Below, one piece after another: positions 1 to 5,366 of a DNA stretch of 5,366 nucleotides. Source of the stretch: Acidobacteriota bacterium (GTDB taxonomy: Bacteria; Acidobacteriota; Vicinamibacteria; Vicinamibacterales; UBA8438). The notes under the pieces are model-generated. The model did not search any database and was not told where the DNA came from. It was given only the letters and a program-made list of their open reading frames with translations. The number at the start of each line of letters is the position of its first letter. Within the stretch, counting starts at the first letter, position 1. Made by a program: the position numbers and the translations under genes. The stretch lies in the NCBI GenBank assembly GCA_011523485.1, contig WTGR01000104.1:1-5366 (forward strand). The letters are read 5' to 3'.

Positions 1-784
1 TGCCCACCACGTCCTGCATGTACTCGATGGAGCGCCGGTACCACTGGTTGTTGAAGGACGAGAAATGGTGCGCCGACGCGTTCCACTGCTCGTAGATGTC
101 CCGGTGGCACCGCCCGCACGTCTCGCTGGTGAGGAAGAAGTCGGCGGGAATCACGTCGCCGGTGTTCGTGCGCGCGGACGAAGGAAAGAACGGACTGTCC
201 GGGCCCGCTCCTTCACCCTCCATGGTCGCGGGCGGGCGCAGGGGGTTGACGATGCGGTGGGCCTGCCGCCAGTCGGCATCCCACGCGGCGCGAACCAGGG
301 GAGTCAGCACGGCGCCCAGGGCGAGCGCGACGAGGGCGCTCCGAACCGGCGGGCGTCGCGGATGAAGATACGGCGCCACCCGCCAAAGATGCGCTCCCAG
401 AAGCATCGCGCCGGCCGCAGAAACCAAGACGTGCAGATCGAGCAGCCATTCGTACGGCCGCGTCGCTCCCACCACGAGGACGGCGCAACCGAGCAACAAC
501 CCGACCCCGAGGAGGCCGAGGCCCGCCGCCGGCAGTCGTCCAAGGGATTGCGCGCGGCGCATGACCCACACGAGGGTCAACGCCGCCAGGGCCAGACCGA
601 TGAGGGGATGCGCCACGACGTTGGCGACGTATGCCAGGGAGGCGCTCGGCGCCGCCGCGAGCCACACCGAATTCAGGATCAGCAGGACGCCCCCGGCGAC
701 CAGCGCGTTCGACAGGCTCGGCGGCAGCACCGGCCGCGGATGCCTGGCCTTCGCGTTGTCCGCCGATCCGGTCTCTCCCGCCAA
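1..784 (-). CDS. Membrane-anchored multiheme c-type cytochrome, N-terminal part (partial at left edge)
   Basis: This reads leftward as 261 codons and is cut by the window edge. Five hydrophobic segments (about residues 24-45, 50-75, 86-106, 114-136 and 148-166) are followed by a soluble region with a c-heme motif, C223-G-R-C-H227. Arginines at 76-77, 83, 135 and 143-148 fit an N-terminus in the cytoplasm and the heme domain in the periplasm. Helix 4 carries H118 and H132, 14 residues apart, and helix 2 carries H59, so the membrane part could also bind b-type heme (inference). The residues after CXXCH (IYEQWNASAHH) resemble the cytochrome c-552/554-like multiheme families, where more CXXCH motifs follow; those would lie outside the window. 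The TTG start at 784 is chosen because GGGAGA lies 6 nt upstream and an in-frame TAG at 803-805 blocks any longer reading. A GTG at 730 is the alternative. The likely role is respiratory or extracytoplasmic electron transfer; the partner is unknown. Confidence 0.85.
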   Translation of the reverse strand, partial: MAGETGSADNAKARHPRPVLPPSLSNALVAGGVLLILNSVWLAAAPSASLAYVANVVAHPLIGLALAALTLVWVMRRAQSLGRLPAAGLGLLGVGLLLGCAVLVVGATRPYEWLLDLHVLVSAAGAMLLGAHLWRVAPYLHPRRPPVRSALVALALGAVLTPLVRAAWDADWRQAHRIVNPLRPPATMEGEGAGPDSPFFPSSARTNTGDVIPADFFLTSETCGRCHRDIYEQWNASAHHFSSFNNQWYRRSIEYMQDVVG

Positions 785-790
785 AGTCAG

Positions 791-796
791 TCTCCC
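791..796 (-). promoter_or_regulatory. Ribosome binding site for the cytochrome gene
   Basis: On the minus strand GGGAGA lies 6 nt before the TTG at 784. It supports this non-ATG start, since no ATG occurs in frame between the upstream stop and the first membrane helix. Confidence 0.5.
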
Positions 797-804
797 GTGC
801 TTCT

Positions 805-812
805 ATTGTAGC
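805..812 (-). promoter_or_regulatory. Candidate -10 element for the cytochrome gene
   Basis: The minus strand reads GCTACAAT here. The hexamer TACAAT matches the sigma-70 consensus TATAAT at five of six positions. It ends 20 nt before the TTG start and would give a leader of roughly a dozen bases. I see no convincing -35 hexamer at the usual distance, so this is a motif match only. Confidence 0.4.
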
Positions 813-845
813 CGCGCGGACTCGGCCGCCCGGACCGTACGCACA

Positions 846-861
846 CCCGCGAGCCCGCGGG
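846..861. repeat. Perfect inverted repeat in the divergent intergenic region
   Basis: CCCGCG (846-851) and CGCGGG (856-861) form a 6-bp perfect inverted repeat around a 4-nt centre. It sits about 20 bp upstream of the candidate -10 element of the three-gene cassette, overlapping where a -35 would lie. An operator is possible, but in DNA this GC-rich a 6-bp repeat can easily arise by chance. Confidence 0.25.
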
Positions 862-879
862 AACCTCGTGAGCGCGACT

Positions 880-887
880 GCTAAGAT
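880..887 (+). promoter_or_regulatory. Candidate -10 element for the three-gene cassette
   Basis: The sequence TGCTAAGAT at 879-887 contains TAAGAT (four of six matches to TATAAT) preceded by TGC, an extended -10-like arrangement. It ends 19 nt before the ATG at 907. If it is used, transcription would begin near 894, which excludes the in-frame ATG at 886 as a start. No clear -35 is visible. Confidence 0.3.
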
Positions 888-894
888 GGATTCA

Positions 895-900
895 GAGGAA
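895..900 (+). promoter_or_regulatory. Ribosome binding site deciding the start of the asparagine-synthetase-like gene
   Basis: GAGGAA ends 6 nt before ATG 907, a good Shine-Dalgarno match at good spacing. The in-frame ATG at 886 has no comparable site upstream, so 907 is preferred. Confidence 0.6.
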
Positions 901-906
901 ACCGTC

Positions 907-2256
907 ATGGCAGCCAGCACAATCACCGAACGCCCCGTGCACCGGGTGGAGAACCTCGTTTCCGACGCGGATCAGCACATCCTCAACATGACGCCGGACG
1001 AGGCCCGCCGGCGCCTGCTGGCGGACGATGCTACCGCGGTGCTCGACATCCACGGCTCGTTCGCACTCGTGGCGCGCGAGGGCGAGCGCGTCCGCCTGGC
1101 CCGCAGCCTGGGCCGGCCCCTGCGGTACTTTCTGGCCAAGGAAGCCGCCGGCCCGCTCCTCGTCGTTGCGGATCGCATCGACGCAATCCACCGTTTCCTG
1201 ACAGCCGAAGGCTACGCGAACCAGTTCCACCCGACCTACACGCGCATGGTCCCGGCGCACCACGTGACGGAGATCGCACTGGTCGGCTGTCCCGATCCGA
1301 ACCCGCGCCACACGCGCTTCTTCACTCCCGCGATGGCCACGCTGCCGGCGGATCTCGACCTCATCGGGCGGCGCTACGTCGAGGCCGCGCTGGCGGAGAT
1401 CCACGCCTGGCTCGACGCCGTCCCGCCGGAGGAGCCGCTGGGAGTGCTGTTCTCGGGCGGATTGGACAGCGGCGCGCTGTTGCTGTGCCTGCACGATGCG
1501 CTCCTGCAGCGGCAGGCATCGCCGGCGCGGCTCAAGGCGTTCACCCTGGCCGTGGCGGGCGGCGGCGAGGATGCGGCACAGGCCCGCCGCTTCCTGCGCG
1601 AGACCGGCCTCGAGTTCCTGCTGGAAGAGATCGACGGTCCGGCAGACGGGCTGGACACGAAAGACGCGGTGGCGACCATCGAGGACTACAAGCCGCGGGA
1701 CGTCGAATGCGCCACCGTCGGGCTGGCGCTGCTGGCCGGGATCCGGAATCGCTATCCGGGCTGGAGCTGGCTCTTCGACGGAGACGGCGGCGACGAGAAC
1801 CTGAAGGACTACCCGATCGAGGAGAATACCGAGCTCACCATCCGCAGCGTCGTCTCCAACCGCATGCTGTACCAGGAGGGCTGGGGCGTGGACGCCATCA
1901 AGCACTCGCTGACCTACAGCGGAGGCCTCAGCCGCGGCTGCGCCCGCGGTTACGCGCCCGCCCGGCGGTACGGGTTCCGCCTGGTCAGCCCCTACACTGC
2001 GCCGAGCGTCGTCGCCGTGGCCGAGGGCATTCCGTTCGACGAGATCAGCGCGGGCTCGCACGAGCGGCTGTACGCCCTGAAGGGCGAGGTGCTGAGCCGC
2101 GGCATCCGGCAGGTGCTGGGCCGGGAGCTGCCGGTCTTCGCGAAGCGCCGATTCCAGCGCGGCGCGATGGGAGACGAGGCGTTCGATGCACTTTTCTCCG
2201 GCGATACCGAGCGTTACCGCGGCTATTTCCTTGCGCGGTATGCGCCGCGTGCCTGA
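907..2256 (+). CDS. Asparagine-synthetase-like PP-loop enzyme lacking the glutaminase cysteine
   Basis: A 449-residue protein, shorter than typical AsnB (roughly 550 or more). The N-terminal part (about residues 40-110) keeps the outline of a class II glutamine amidotransferase fold, with a GSFALVAREG strand and an R-S-L-G-RPLRYF segment. Residue 2 is Ala rather than the catalytic Cys, so glutamine hydrolysis is not expected. The synthetase domain has the PP-loop S183-GGLDS188, which grips ATP pyrophosphate, and a second acidic motif D291-GDGGDE297 corresponding to the GDGxDE of asparagine synthetases. A basic C-terminal stretch (K392 to K413, FAKRRFQRGA) resembles the family's lysine-containing tail. 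Beta-lactam and carbapenam synthetases are relatives that also lost this Cys and form amides from adenylated acids. The inference is ATP-dependent acyl activation with ammonia or another amine; the substrate is unknown. It is the first gene of a three-gene operon, and its end overlaps the next gene. Plain asparagine synthesis is less likely. Confidence 0.88.
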   Translation: MAASTITERPVHRVENLVSDADQHILNMTPDEARRRLLADDATAVLDIHGSFALVAREGERVRLARSLGRPLRYFLAKEAAGPLLVVADRIDAIHRFLTAEGYANQFHPTYTRMVPAHHVTEIALVGCPDPNPRHTRFFTPAMATLPADLDLIGRRYVEAALAEIHAWLDAVPPEEPLGVLFSGGLDSGALLLCLHDALLQRQASPARLKAFTLAVAGGGEDAAQARRFLRETGLEFLLEEIDGPADGLDTKDAVATIEDYKPRDVECATVGLALLAGIRNRYPGWSWLFDGDGGDENLKDYPIEENTELTIRSVVSNRMLYQEGWGVDAIKHSLTYSGGLSRGCARGYAPARRYGFRLVSPYTAPSVVAVAEGIPFDEISAGSHERLYALKGEVLSRGIRQVLGRELPVFAKRRFQRGAMGDEAFDALFSGDTERYRGYFLARYAPRA

Positions 2257-3274
2257 TCCGGCGCCGCACCCGGACGACGGGCGCACAACGGGAACGGATC
2301 GCGGTACGGCTCCCGCGCTTCCCGCCGCCAGCAGTACGACCGCCTGGATACGCTCGCGGCGGGGTCCGAAGATCGAACCCGACCCCGCCCGGCCGATAGC
2401 CCATTTCCGGGAGAAGGAACGCAGGCAGGACGGCTCCCGGGCCGTCGTGCTGAACGTGCTGCTCGCGGGCGCCGAGTGCCCCTTCACCTGCGTCTACTGC
2501 GACCTCTGGCGCCGGACCCGGGACGGACCGACGCCGCCGGGCGCCATTCCGCGACAATTGGCGATCGCGCTCCGCGACACCGGGCCGCTGCCGGCGGCGT
2601 GCGGCGCGAAGCTCTACAACGCGAGCAACTTCTTCGACCCGCGCGCCGTGCCGCCGGGCGACGATGCATCCATCGCGGCCCTCCTGCAGCCCTTCGACCG
2701 CGTGACCGTCGAATGCCACCCGCGGCTGGTCGGGCGGCGCTGCCTGGAGTTCGCGGATCGCATCCCCGGCCGGCTCGAGGTGGCGATGGGCCTGGAGACC
2801 GCCGATGCGGCGGCGCTGGCGCGGCTCAACAAGGGGATGACGCTCGATGACTTCGACGCTGCGGCGGCCCGCCTCACGAGCGCCGGCATCGGCCTGCGGG
2901 CGTTCGTGCTGCTGCCGGCGCCCTTCGTACCGGCGGCGCGGGCAATCGAATCGGCCCTCGACGCGGTGCGCCACGCGGTCGACCGGGGCGCCCGGCACGT
3001 CACGCTGATCCCGACCCGCGACGGCAACGGCGCCATGGACGGGCTCCGCGAGCGGGGGCTGTGGACGCCGCCGGGACCGGACTCGATTGAAGAAGCGGCG
3101 GAAGGCTGCGCCCGCATCTCGGGCGCCGTGGTCACGGTGGACCTCTGGGACATCGACCGCTGCCTGCCGTGCCGGCGCTGCCGTGCCGCACGACTCGCCC
3201 GGCTGCGGCGTTTCAATCTCACGGGTAGTCCGGGTCCACCCGTCCGCTGCGGGGCATGCGCGTCGTCATCGTAG
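2240..3274 (+). CDS. Radical SAM enzyme with C-terminal cysteine cluster
   Basis: A 344-residue protein from the ATG at 2240. The radical SAM motif C80-PFT-C84-VY-C87 (CX3CX2C), followed by DLW, would bind the 4Fe-4S cluster that cleaves S-adenosylmethionine. Beta strands typical of the partial barrel follow, including one near residue 150 (VTVECHP) and the segment MGLETADAAALARLNKGMT, where the Glu region after the glycine-rich strand is characteristic. The NKGMTLDDF and GLRAFVLLPAPF stretches recall the archaeosine synthase radical SAM subunit/TIGR01210-type group, from memory and not searched. The C-terminus holds C308-X2-C311-X2-C314 and C337-X2-C340, perhaps a zinc site or auxiliary cluster. 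The start is uncertain: GTG 2249 is an alternative, and ATG 2186 lies deep in the previous gene. No strong ribosome site is visible, so coupling to upstream translation is likely. The gene overlaps both neighbours. Reaction and substrate are unknown. Confidence 0.88.
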   Translation: MRRVPDPAPHPDDGRTTGTDRGTAPALPAASSTTAWIRSRRGPKIEPDPARPIAHFREKERRQDGSRAVVLNVLLAGAECPFTCVYCDLWRRTRDGPTPPGAIPRQLAIALRDTGPLPAACGAKLYNASNFFDPRAVPPGDDASIAALLQPFDRVTVECHPRLVGRRCLEFADRIPGRLEVAMGLETADAAALARLNKGMTLDDFDAAAARLTSAGIGLRAFVLLPAPFVPAARAIESALDAVRHAVDRGARHVTLIPTRDGNGAMDGLRERGLWTPPGPDSIEEAAEGCARISGAVVTVDLWDIDRCLPCRRCRAARLARLRRFNLTGSPGPPVRCGACASSS

Positions 3275-4869
3275 GCTCGGGGTTCGCAGGATCGATCCTG
3301 GCCCGCGTCGCCCGCGCCGCCGGTCACGACGTCACGCTCGTGGAGCGCGGCCGGCACCCCCGCTTCGCGCTCGGGGAATCGTCGACGCCGCTGGCCGCCA
3401 TCGCCCTCGAGCGCCTGGCCGCTCGGTACGGCCTCGCCGACCTGCACGCCCTCGCCGCCTACGGCCGCTGGAAGGTCCGCCTTCCCGATGTCCGGTGCGG
3501 GCTCAAGCGCGGCTTCACGTTCTATCGGCACCGCCGGGGGCAGCCGTTTCGCAACGACGAGACGAACGCCAACCGCCTGCTCGTGGCGGCCAGTCCGGAC
3601 GACGCCGTCGCGGACGCGCATTGGCTGCGGGAGGACGTCGATGCGTTCCTGTTCCGGCAGGCTGCCGCGGAAGGCGCGCACTGTATCGACCGAACCCACC
3701 TGGACACGCTGGAGCGCCGCCGCGGCCGGGTCGTGCTCGGCGGCGCCGGTCCGCGCGGATCGGTGCGGCTTGCGGCAGATCTCGTCGTCGATGCCTCGGG
3801 ACCCGACGGTTTCCTGGCGCGGCGCCTGGAGCTGGACACGGCGCTCCCGTCCGCCGCGCTGCACACCCGGCTCGTCTACGGGCACTTCCGGGGCGTGCAG
3901 CCGTTGCGCCGCACCGCCGGCGCCACCGCGGCGTTCGCCGACGGTCCCTATCCCGATGAAAAAGCCGCCGTCCATCATCTCCTCGACGACGGCTGGATGT
4001 ACGAGTTGACGTTCGACCACGGCGTGGTCAGCGCCGGCTTCGTTATCGAAGGGACGGCGGCAACCCGCTCGATAGCGAATCGCCCGCCCGCCGAGGCGTT
4101 CGCGGCGCTCGCCCGGCGGTATCCCACGCTGGCCGCCCGGTACGGGGCGGCGGAGCGCGTCCGTCCGGTCGCGACCATCCCACGGCTACAGCGCAGACTG
4201 ACCCGCGCGGCGGGCGGGGATTGGGCGCTGCTGCCGCACGTCTTCCAGTTCTGGAGCCCGCTCTTCTCCACCGGCATCGCCTGGAGCCTGCTCGGCGTGG
4301 AACGCCTTGGCCTCCTGCTGGAGGACGCAGACTCGTCCCGCACGGCCGAGCGGCCGCGGCTGGCGTCGGGCCTGGAGCGATACGCCGCTCTCCTCCGCAT
4401 GGAGGCCGACCACCTGCGCCGCCTCATCGAGCCCGCCTACCGTTGCCGCCGCGATTTCGACGCGTTCGACGCTTACGTGCAGGCGTACTTCGCGGCGGCG
4501 AGCTACAGCGAGACGCTCCAGCGGCTGCGTGCTGCCCCGCCCGAGACCGGCGGTCACTGGGCCTGGTCCGGATTCCTCGGCGCCACCGACCCGGTGCTGC
4601 AAGGGATCTTTGCGGAATCGGCACGGCTCGCGGAGAAGCGCCATTCCGAACCACTCCCGGACCAGCGTCCGCTCGAATCGCCGATAGACGCCATGCGACG
4701 GTTGATCGCCCCGCGCAATCTGGCCGGTCTGGCCGACGCGTCCCGGCGCAGACTCTACCCCGCCGACGTCGAGACGCTGGTGGCCGCCTCGGGCGTCGTA
4801 GGGCTGCCCCCGCGAGAGGTCAGGGCCAGACTCCCGCTGCTGCGCGGCGATCCCGCCGCTCGGAACTGA
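3256..4869 (+). CDS. FAD-dependent oxidoreductase of the flavin halogenase superfamily
   Basis: A 537-residue protein, close to the length of tryptophan halogenases. The N-terminal dinucleotide-binding fold has G7-S-G-F-A-G12, then E30 at the end of the second strand to hold the FAD ribose, and an L-G-E41-S-S-T-P45 motif typical of the halogenase branch. D179-A-S-G182 is the second flavin-binding motif. The stretch FWSPLFSTG (332-340) matches the conserved (D/S)PLFS(S/T)G element near the flavin. The diagnostic halogenase motif WxWxIP is absent; the equivalent position appears to be GWMYELTF (246-253). K84 in LKRGF could correspond to the catalytic lysine region of halogenases (inference). 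It may therefore be a flavin oxidase, dehydrogenase or monooxygenase rather than a halogenase. The ATG at 3256 leads directly into the Rossmann strand and overlaps the upstream stop by 19 nt. It is the last gene of the cassette, and its partner flavin reductase is not in the window. Confidence 0.87.
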   Translation: MRVVIVGSGFAGSILARVARAAGHDVTLVERGRHPRFALGESSTPLAAIALERLAARYGLADLHALAAYGRWKVRLPDVRCGLKRGFTFYRHRRGQPFRNDETNANRLLVAASPDDAVADAHWLREDVDAFLFRQAAAEGAHCIDRTHLDTLERRRGRVVLGGAGPRGSVRLAADLVVDASGPDGFLARRLELDTALPSAALHTRLVYGHFRGVQPLRRTAGATAAFADGPYPDEKAAVHHLLDDGWMYELTFDHGVVSAGFVIEGTAATRSIANRPPAEAFAALARRYPTLAARYGAAERVRPVATIPRLQRRLTRAAGGDWALLPHVFQFWSPLFSTGIAWSLLGVERLGLLLEDADSSRTAERPRLASGLERYAALLRMEADHLRRLIEPAYRCRRDFDAFDAYVQAYFAAASYSETLQRLRAAPPETGGHWAWSGFLGATDPVLQGIFAESARLAEKRHSEPLPDQRPLESPIDAMRRLIAPRNLAGLADASRRRLYPADVETLVAASGVVGLPPREVRARLPLLRGDPAARN

Positions 4870-4886
4870 CGTGCTGTCGTTCCCCC

Positions 4887-4917
4887 ACGAGACCCGATGT
4901 TGCCGATCCGGGCTCGT
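4887..4917 (+). terminator. Terminator-like hairpin after the three-gene cassette
   Basis: ACGAG (4887-4891), CCCG (4893-4896) and AT (4897-4898) pair with AT (4906-4907), CGGG (4909-4912) and CTCGT (4913-4917). That is 11 base pairs with a bulged A4892 and a bulged C4908 around a 7-nt loop. It starts 17 nt past the stop codon at 4869. No T tract follows, so it may be a weak or factor-assisted terminator, or a 3' end-stabilising structure. Confidence 0.4.
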
Positions 4918-4994
4918 CGATGTGCCTATCCGGAAGCTGGCGGCGTCAGCGTCAAGCTGCTCCCCGTCGGTAGTCGTCCGGCGATCGTTGGCGC

Positions 4995-5002
4995 GCTATG
5001 AT
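4995..5002 (+). promoter_or_regulatory. Candidate -10 element for the Rpn-like gene
   Basis: GCTATGAT contains TATGAT, five of six matches to TATAAT. It ends only 11 nt before the ATG at 5014, so the transcript would be leaderless or nearly so, which agrees with the lack of a visible ribosome binding site there. No clear -35 is seen. Confidence 0.35.
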
Positions 5003-5013
5003 CGGCTCGTCTG

Positions 5014-5366
5014 ATGGATGACCCTGCGTACAAGAGTCTGTTTTCGCGGCCCCGGATGGTCCGGGACCTGCTGCGGGGCTTCGCTGCCCGGGACTGGAGC
5101 GCAGAGCTCGACCTTGCCTCGCTGACGCCGCTTCCGGCCAGCTACGTCACCCACGACCTGCGGCAGCGTCACGGCGACCTGGTGTGGCGCGTCCGCTTCA
5201 AGGATGACCGGTGGCTGTACGTCGTGTTGCTCTTGGAGTTCCAGTCTGCCGTCGACCGGTCGATGGCGGTCCGCATGCTGACGTACACGGGGCTGCTGTA
5301 TCAGAAGCTGATCGCCGAGGACGAGCTGCGCAAACACGGTGGGCTGCCGCCGGTGTTGCCGGTGGT
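5014..5366 (+). CDS. Rpn family recombination-promoting nuclease / putative transposase (PD-(D/E)XK), N-terminal part
   Basis: The first 117 codons of a gene cut by the right edge. It starts at the only in-frame ATG after a stop at 4999-5001. The opening MDDPAYKSLFSRPRMVRDLL is the family's usual beginning (D-x-x-x/Y-K-x-L-F). D55 in GDLVWRV and E75-F-Q77 in LLLEFQS form the PD-(D/E)XK-type nuclease core, followed by the conserved stretch MAVRMLTYTGLLYQ (84-97). The sequence ends at the LPPVLPVV strand, after which members of this family continue. Related E. coli Rpn proteins are DNA endonucleases that raise recombination, and members are often annotated as transposases. It is separated from the upstream cassette by 144 bp with its own candidate promoter, so it is probably an independent unit. 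Whether the missing 3' part is intact cannot be judged. Confidence 0.85.
   Translation, partial: MDDPAYKSLFSRPRMVRDLLRGFAARDWSAELDLASLTPLPASYVTHDLRQRHGDLVWRVRFKDDRWLYVVLLLEFQSAVDRSMAVRMLTYTGLLYQKLIAEDELRKHGGLPPVLPV

Noticed and set aside
65..811. Long open frame on the plus strand through the cytochrome region
   Set aside because: Its product is arginine-rich and low in hydrophobic residues, with no domain. The minus strand in the same place gives clear membrane helices and a CXXCH heme motif.
631..906. N-terminal extension of the asparagine-synthetase-like protein upstream of 907
   Set aside because: The extension is proline- and arginine-rich without domain character, overlaps the divergent cytochrome gene and promoter region, and ATG 907 has the GAGGAA site.
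892..2487. Very long open frame on the minus strand opposite the asparagine-synthetase-like gene
   Set aside because: High GC leaves few stops. The translation has no recognisable motif, while the plus strand carries SGGLDS and DGDGGDE with a good ribosome site.
2614..4020. Long minus-strand open frame across the radical SAM and FAD genes
   Set aside because: It spans the boundary of two well-supported plus-strand genes and shows no domain; it is a GC-driven shadow.
907..4869. Lasso peptide or other RiPP cluster, prompted by the asparagine-synthetase homologue and radical SAM enzyme
   Set aside because: There is no transglutaminase-like leader peptidase, no PqqD-like recognition protein and no small precursor gene in the gaps at 785-906 or 4870-5013. 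A precursor outside the window cannot be excluded.
3256..4869. Naming the FAD gene a tryptophan halogenase
   Set aside because: The superfamily fits, but WxWxIP is missing and no substrate evidence exists, so a broader call is safer.
4946..4957. Short direct repeat GCGTCA GCGTCA in the last intergenic region
   Set aside because: Only two copies of six bases with no further structure; likely chance.

Overview
This is a very GC-rich, densely coding bacterial window with no RNA genes, CRISPR arrays or insertion-sequence ends that I can see. The GC content, short intergenic gaps, membrane-anchored c-type cytochrome and Rpn-family nuclease would suit an Acidobacteriota-like or similar soil or environmental bacterium. 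That taxonomic guess rests on general impression only.

Layout: (1) Positions 1-784, minus strand: the N-terminal 261 codons of a membrane-anchored c-type cytochrome, running off the left edge. It has five predicted membrane helices followed by a CXXCH heme motif. (2) Positions 785-906: a divergent intergenic region with a candidate -10 element facing each way and a small perfect inverted repeat. (3) Positions 907-4869, plus strand: a tightly overlapping three-gene cassette. It encodes an asparagine-synthetase-like PP-loop enzyme lacking the glutaminase cysteine, a radical SAM enzyme with a CX3CX2C cluster motif and a C-terminal cysteine cluster, and an FAD enzyme of the flavin-dependent halogenase superfamily. 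(4) Positions 4870-5013: an intergenic region with a terminator-like hairpin and a candidate promoter. (5) Positions 5014-5366, plus strand: the 5' part of an Rpn/PD-(D/E)XK nuclease-like gene, running off the right edge.

The cassette is the interesting part. The three genes overlap by about 17 and 19 nt, so they are almost certainly co-transcribed and probably translationally coupled. The enzymes would supply ATP-dependent acyl activation and amide (or related) bond formation, a radical step, and a flavin-dependent oxidation or halogenation. Together they look like a compact biosynthetic or modification pathway. I cannot name its product, I see no carrier protein or obvious precursor peptide in the window, and I know of no characterised pathway with exactly this composition.
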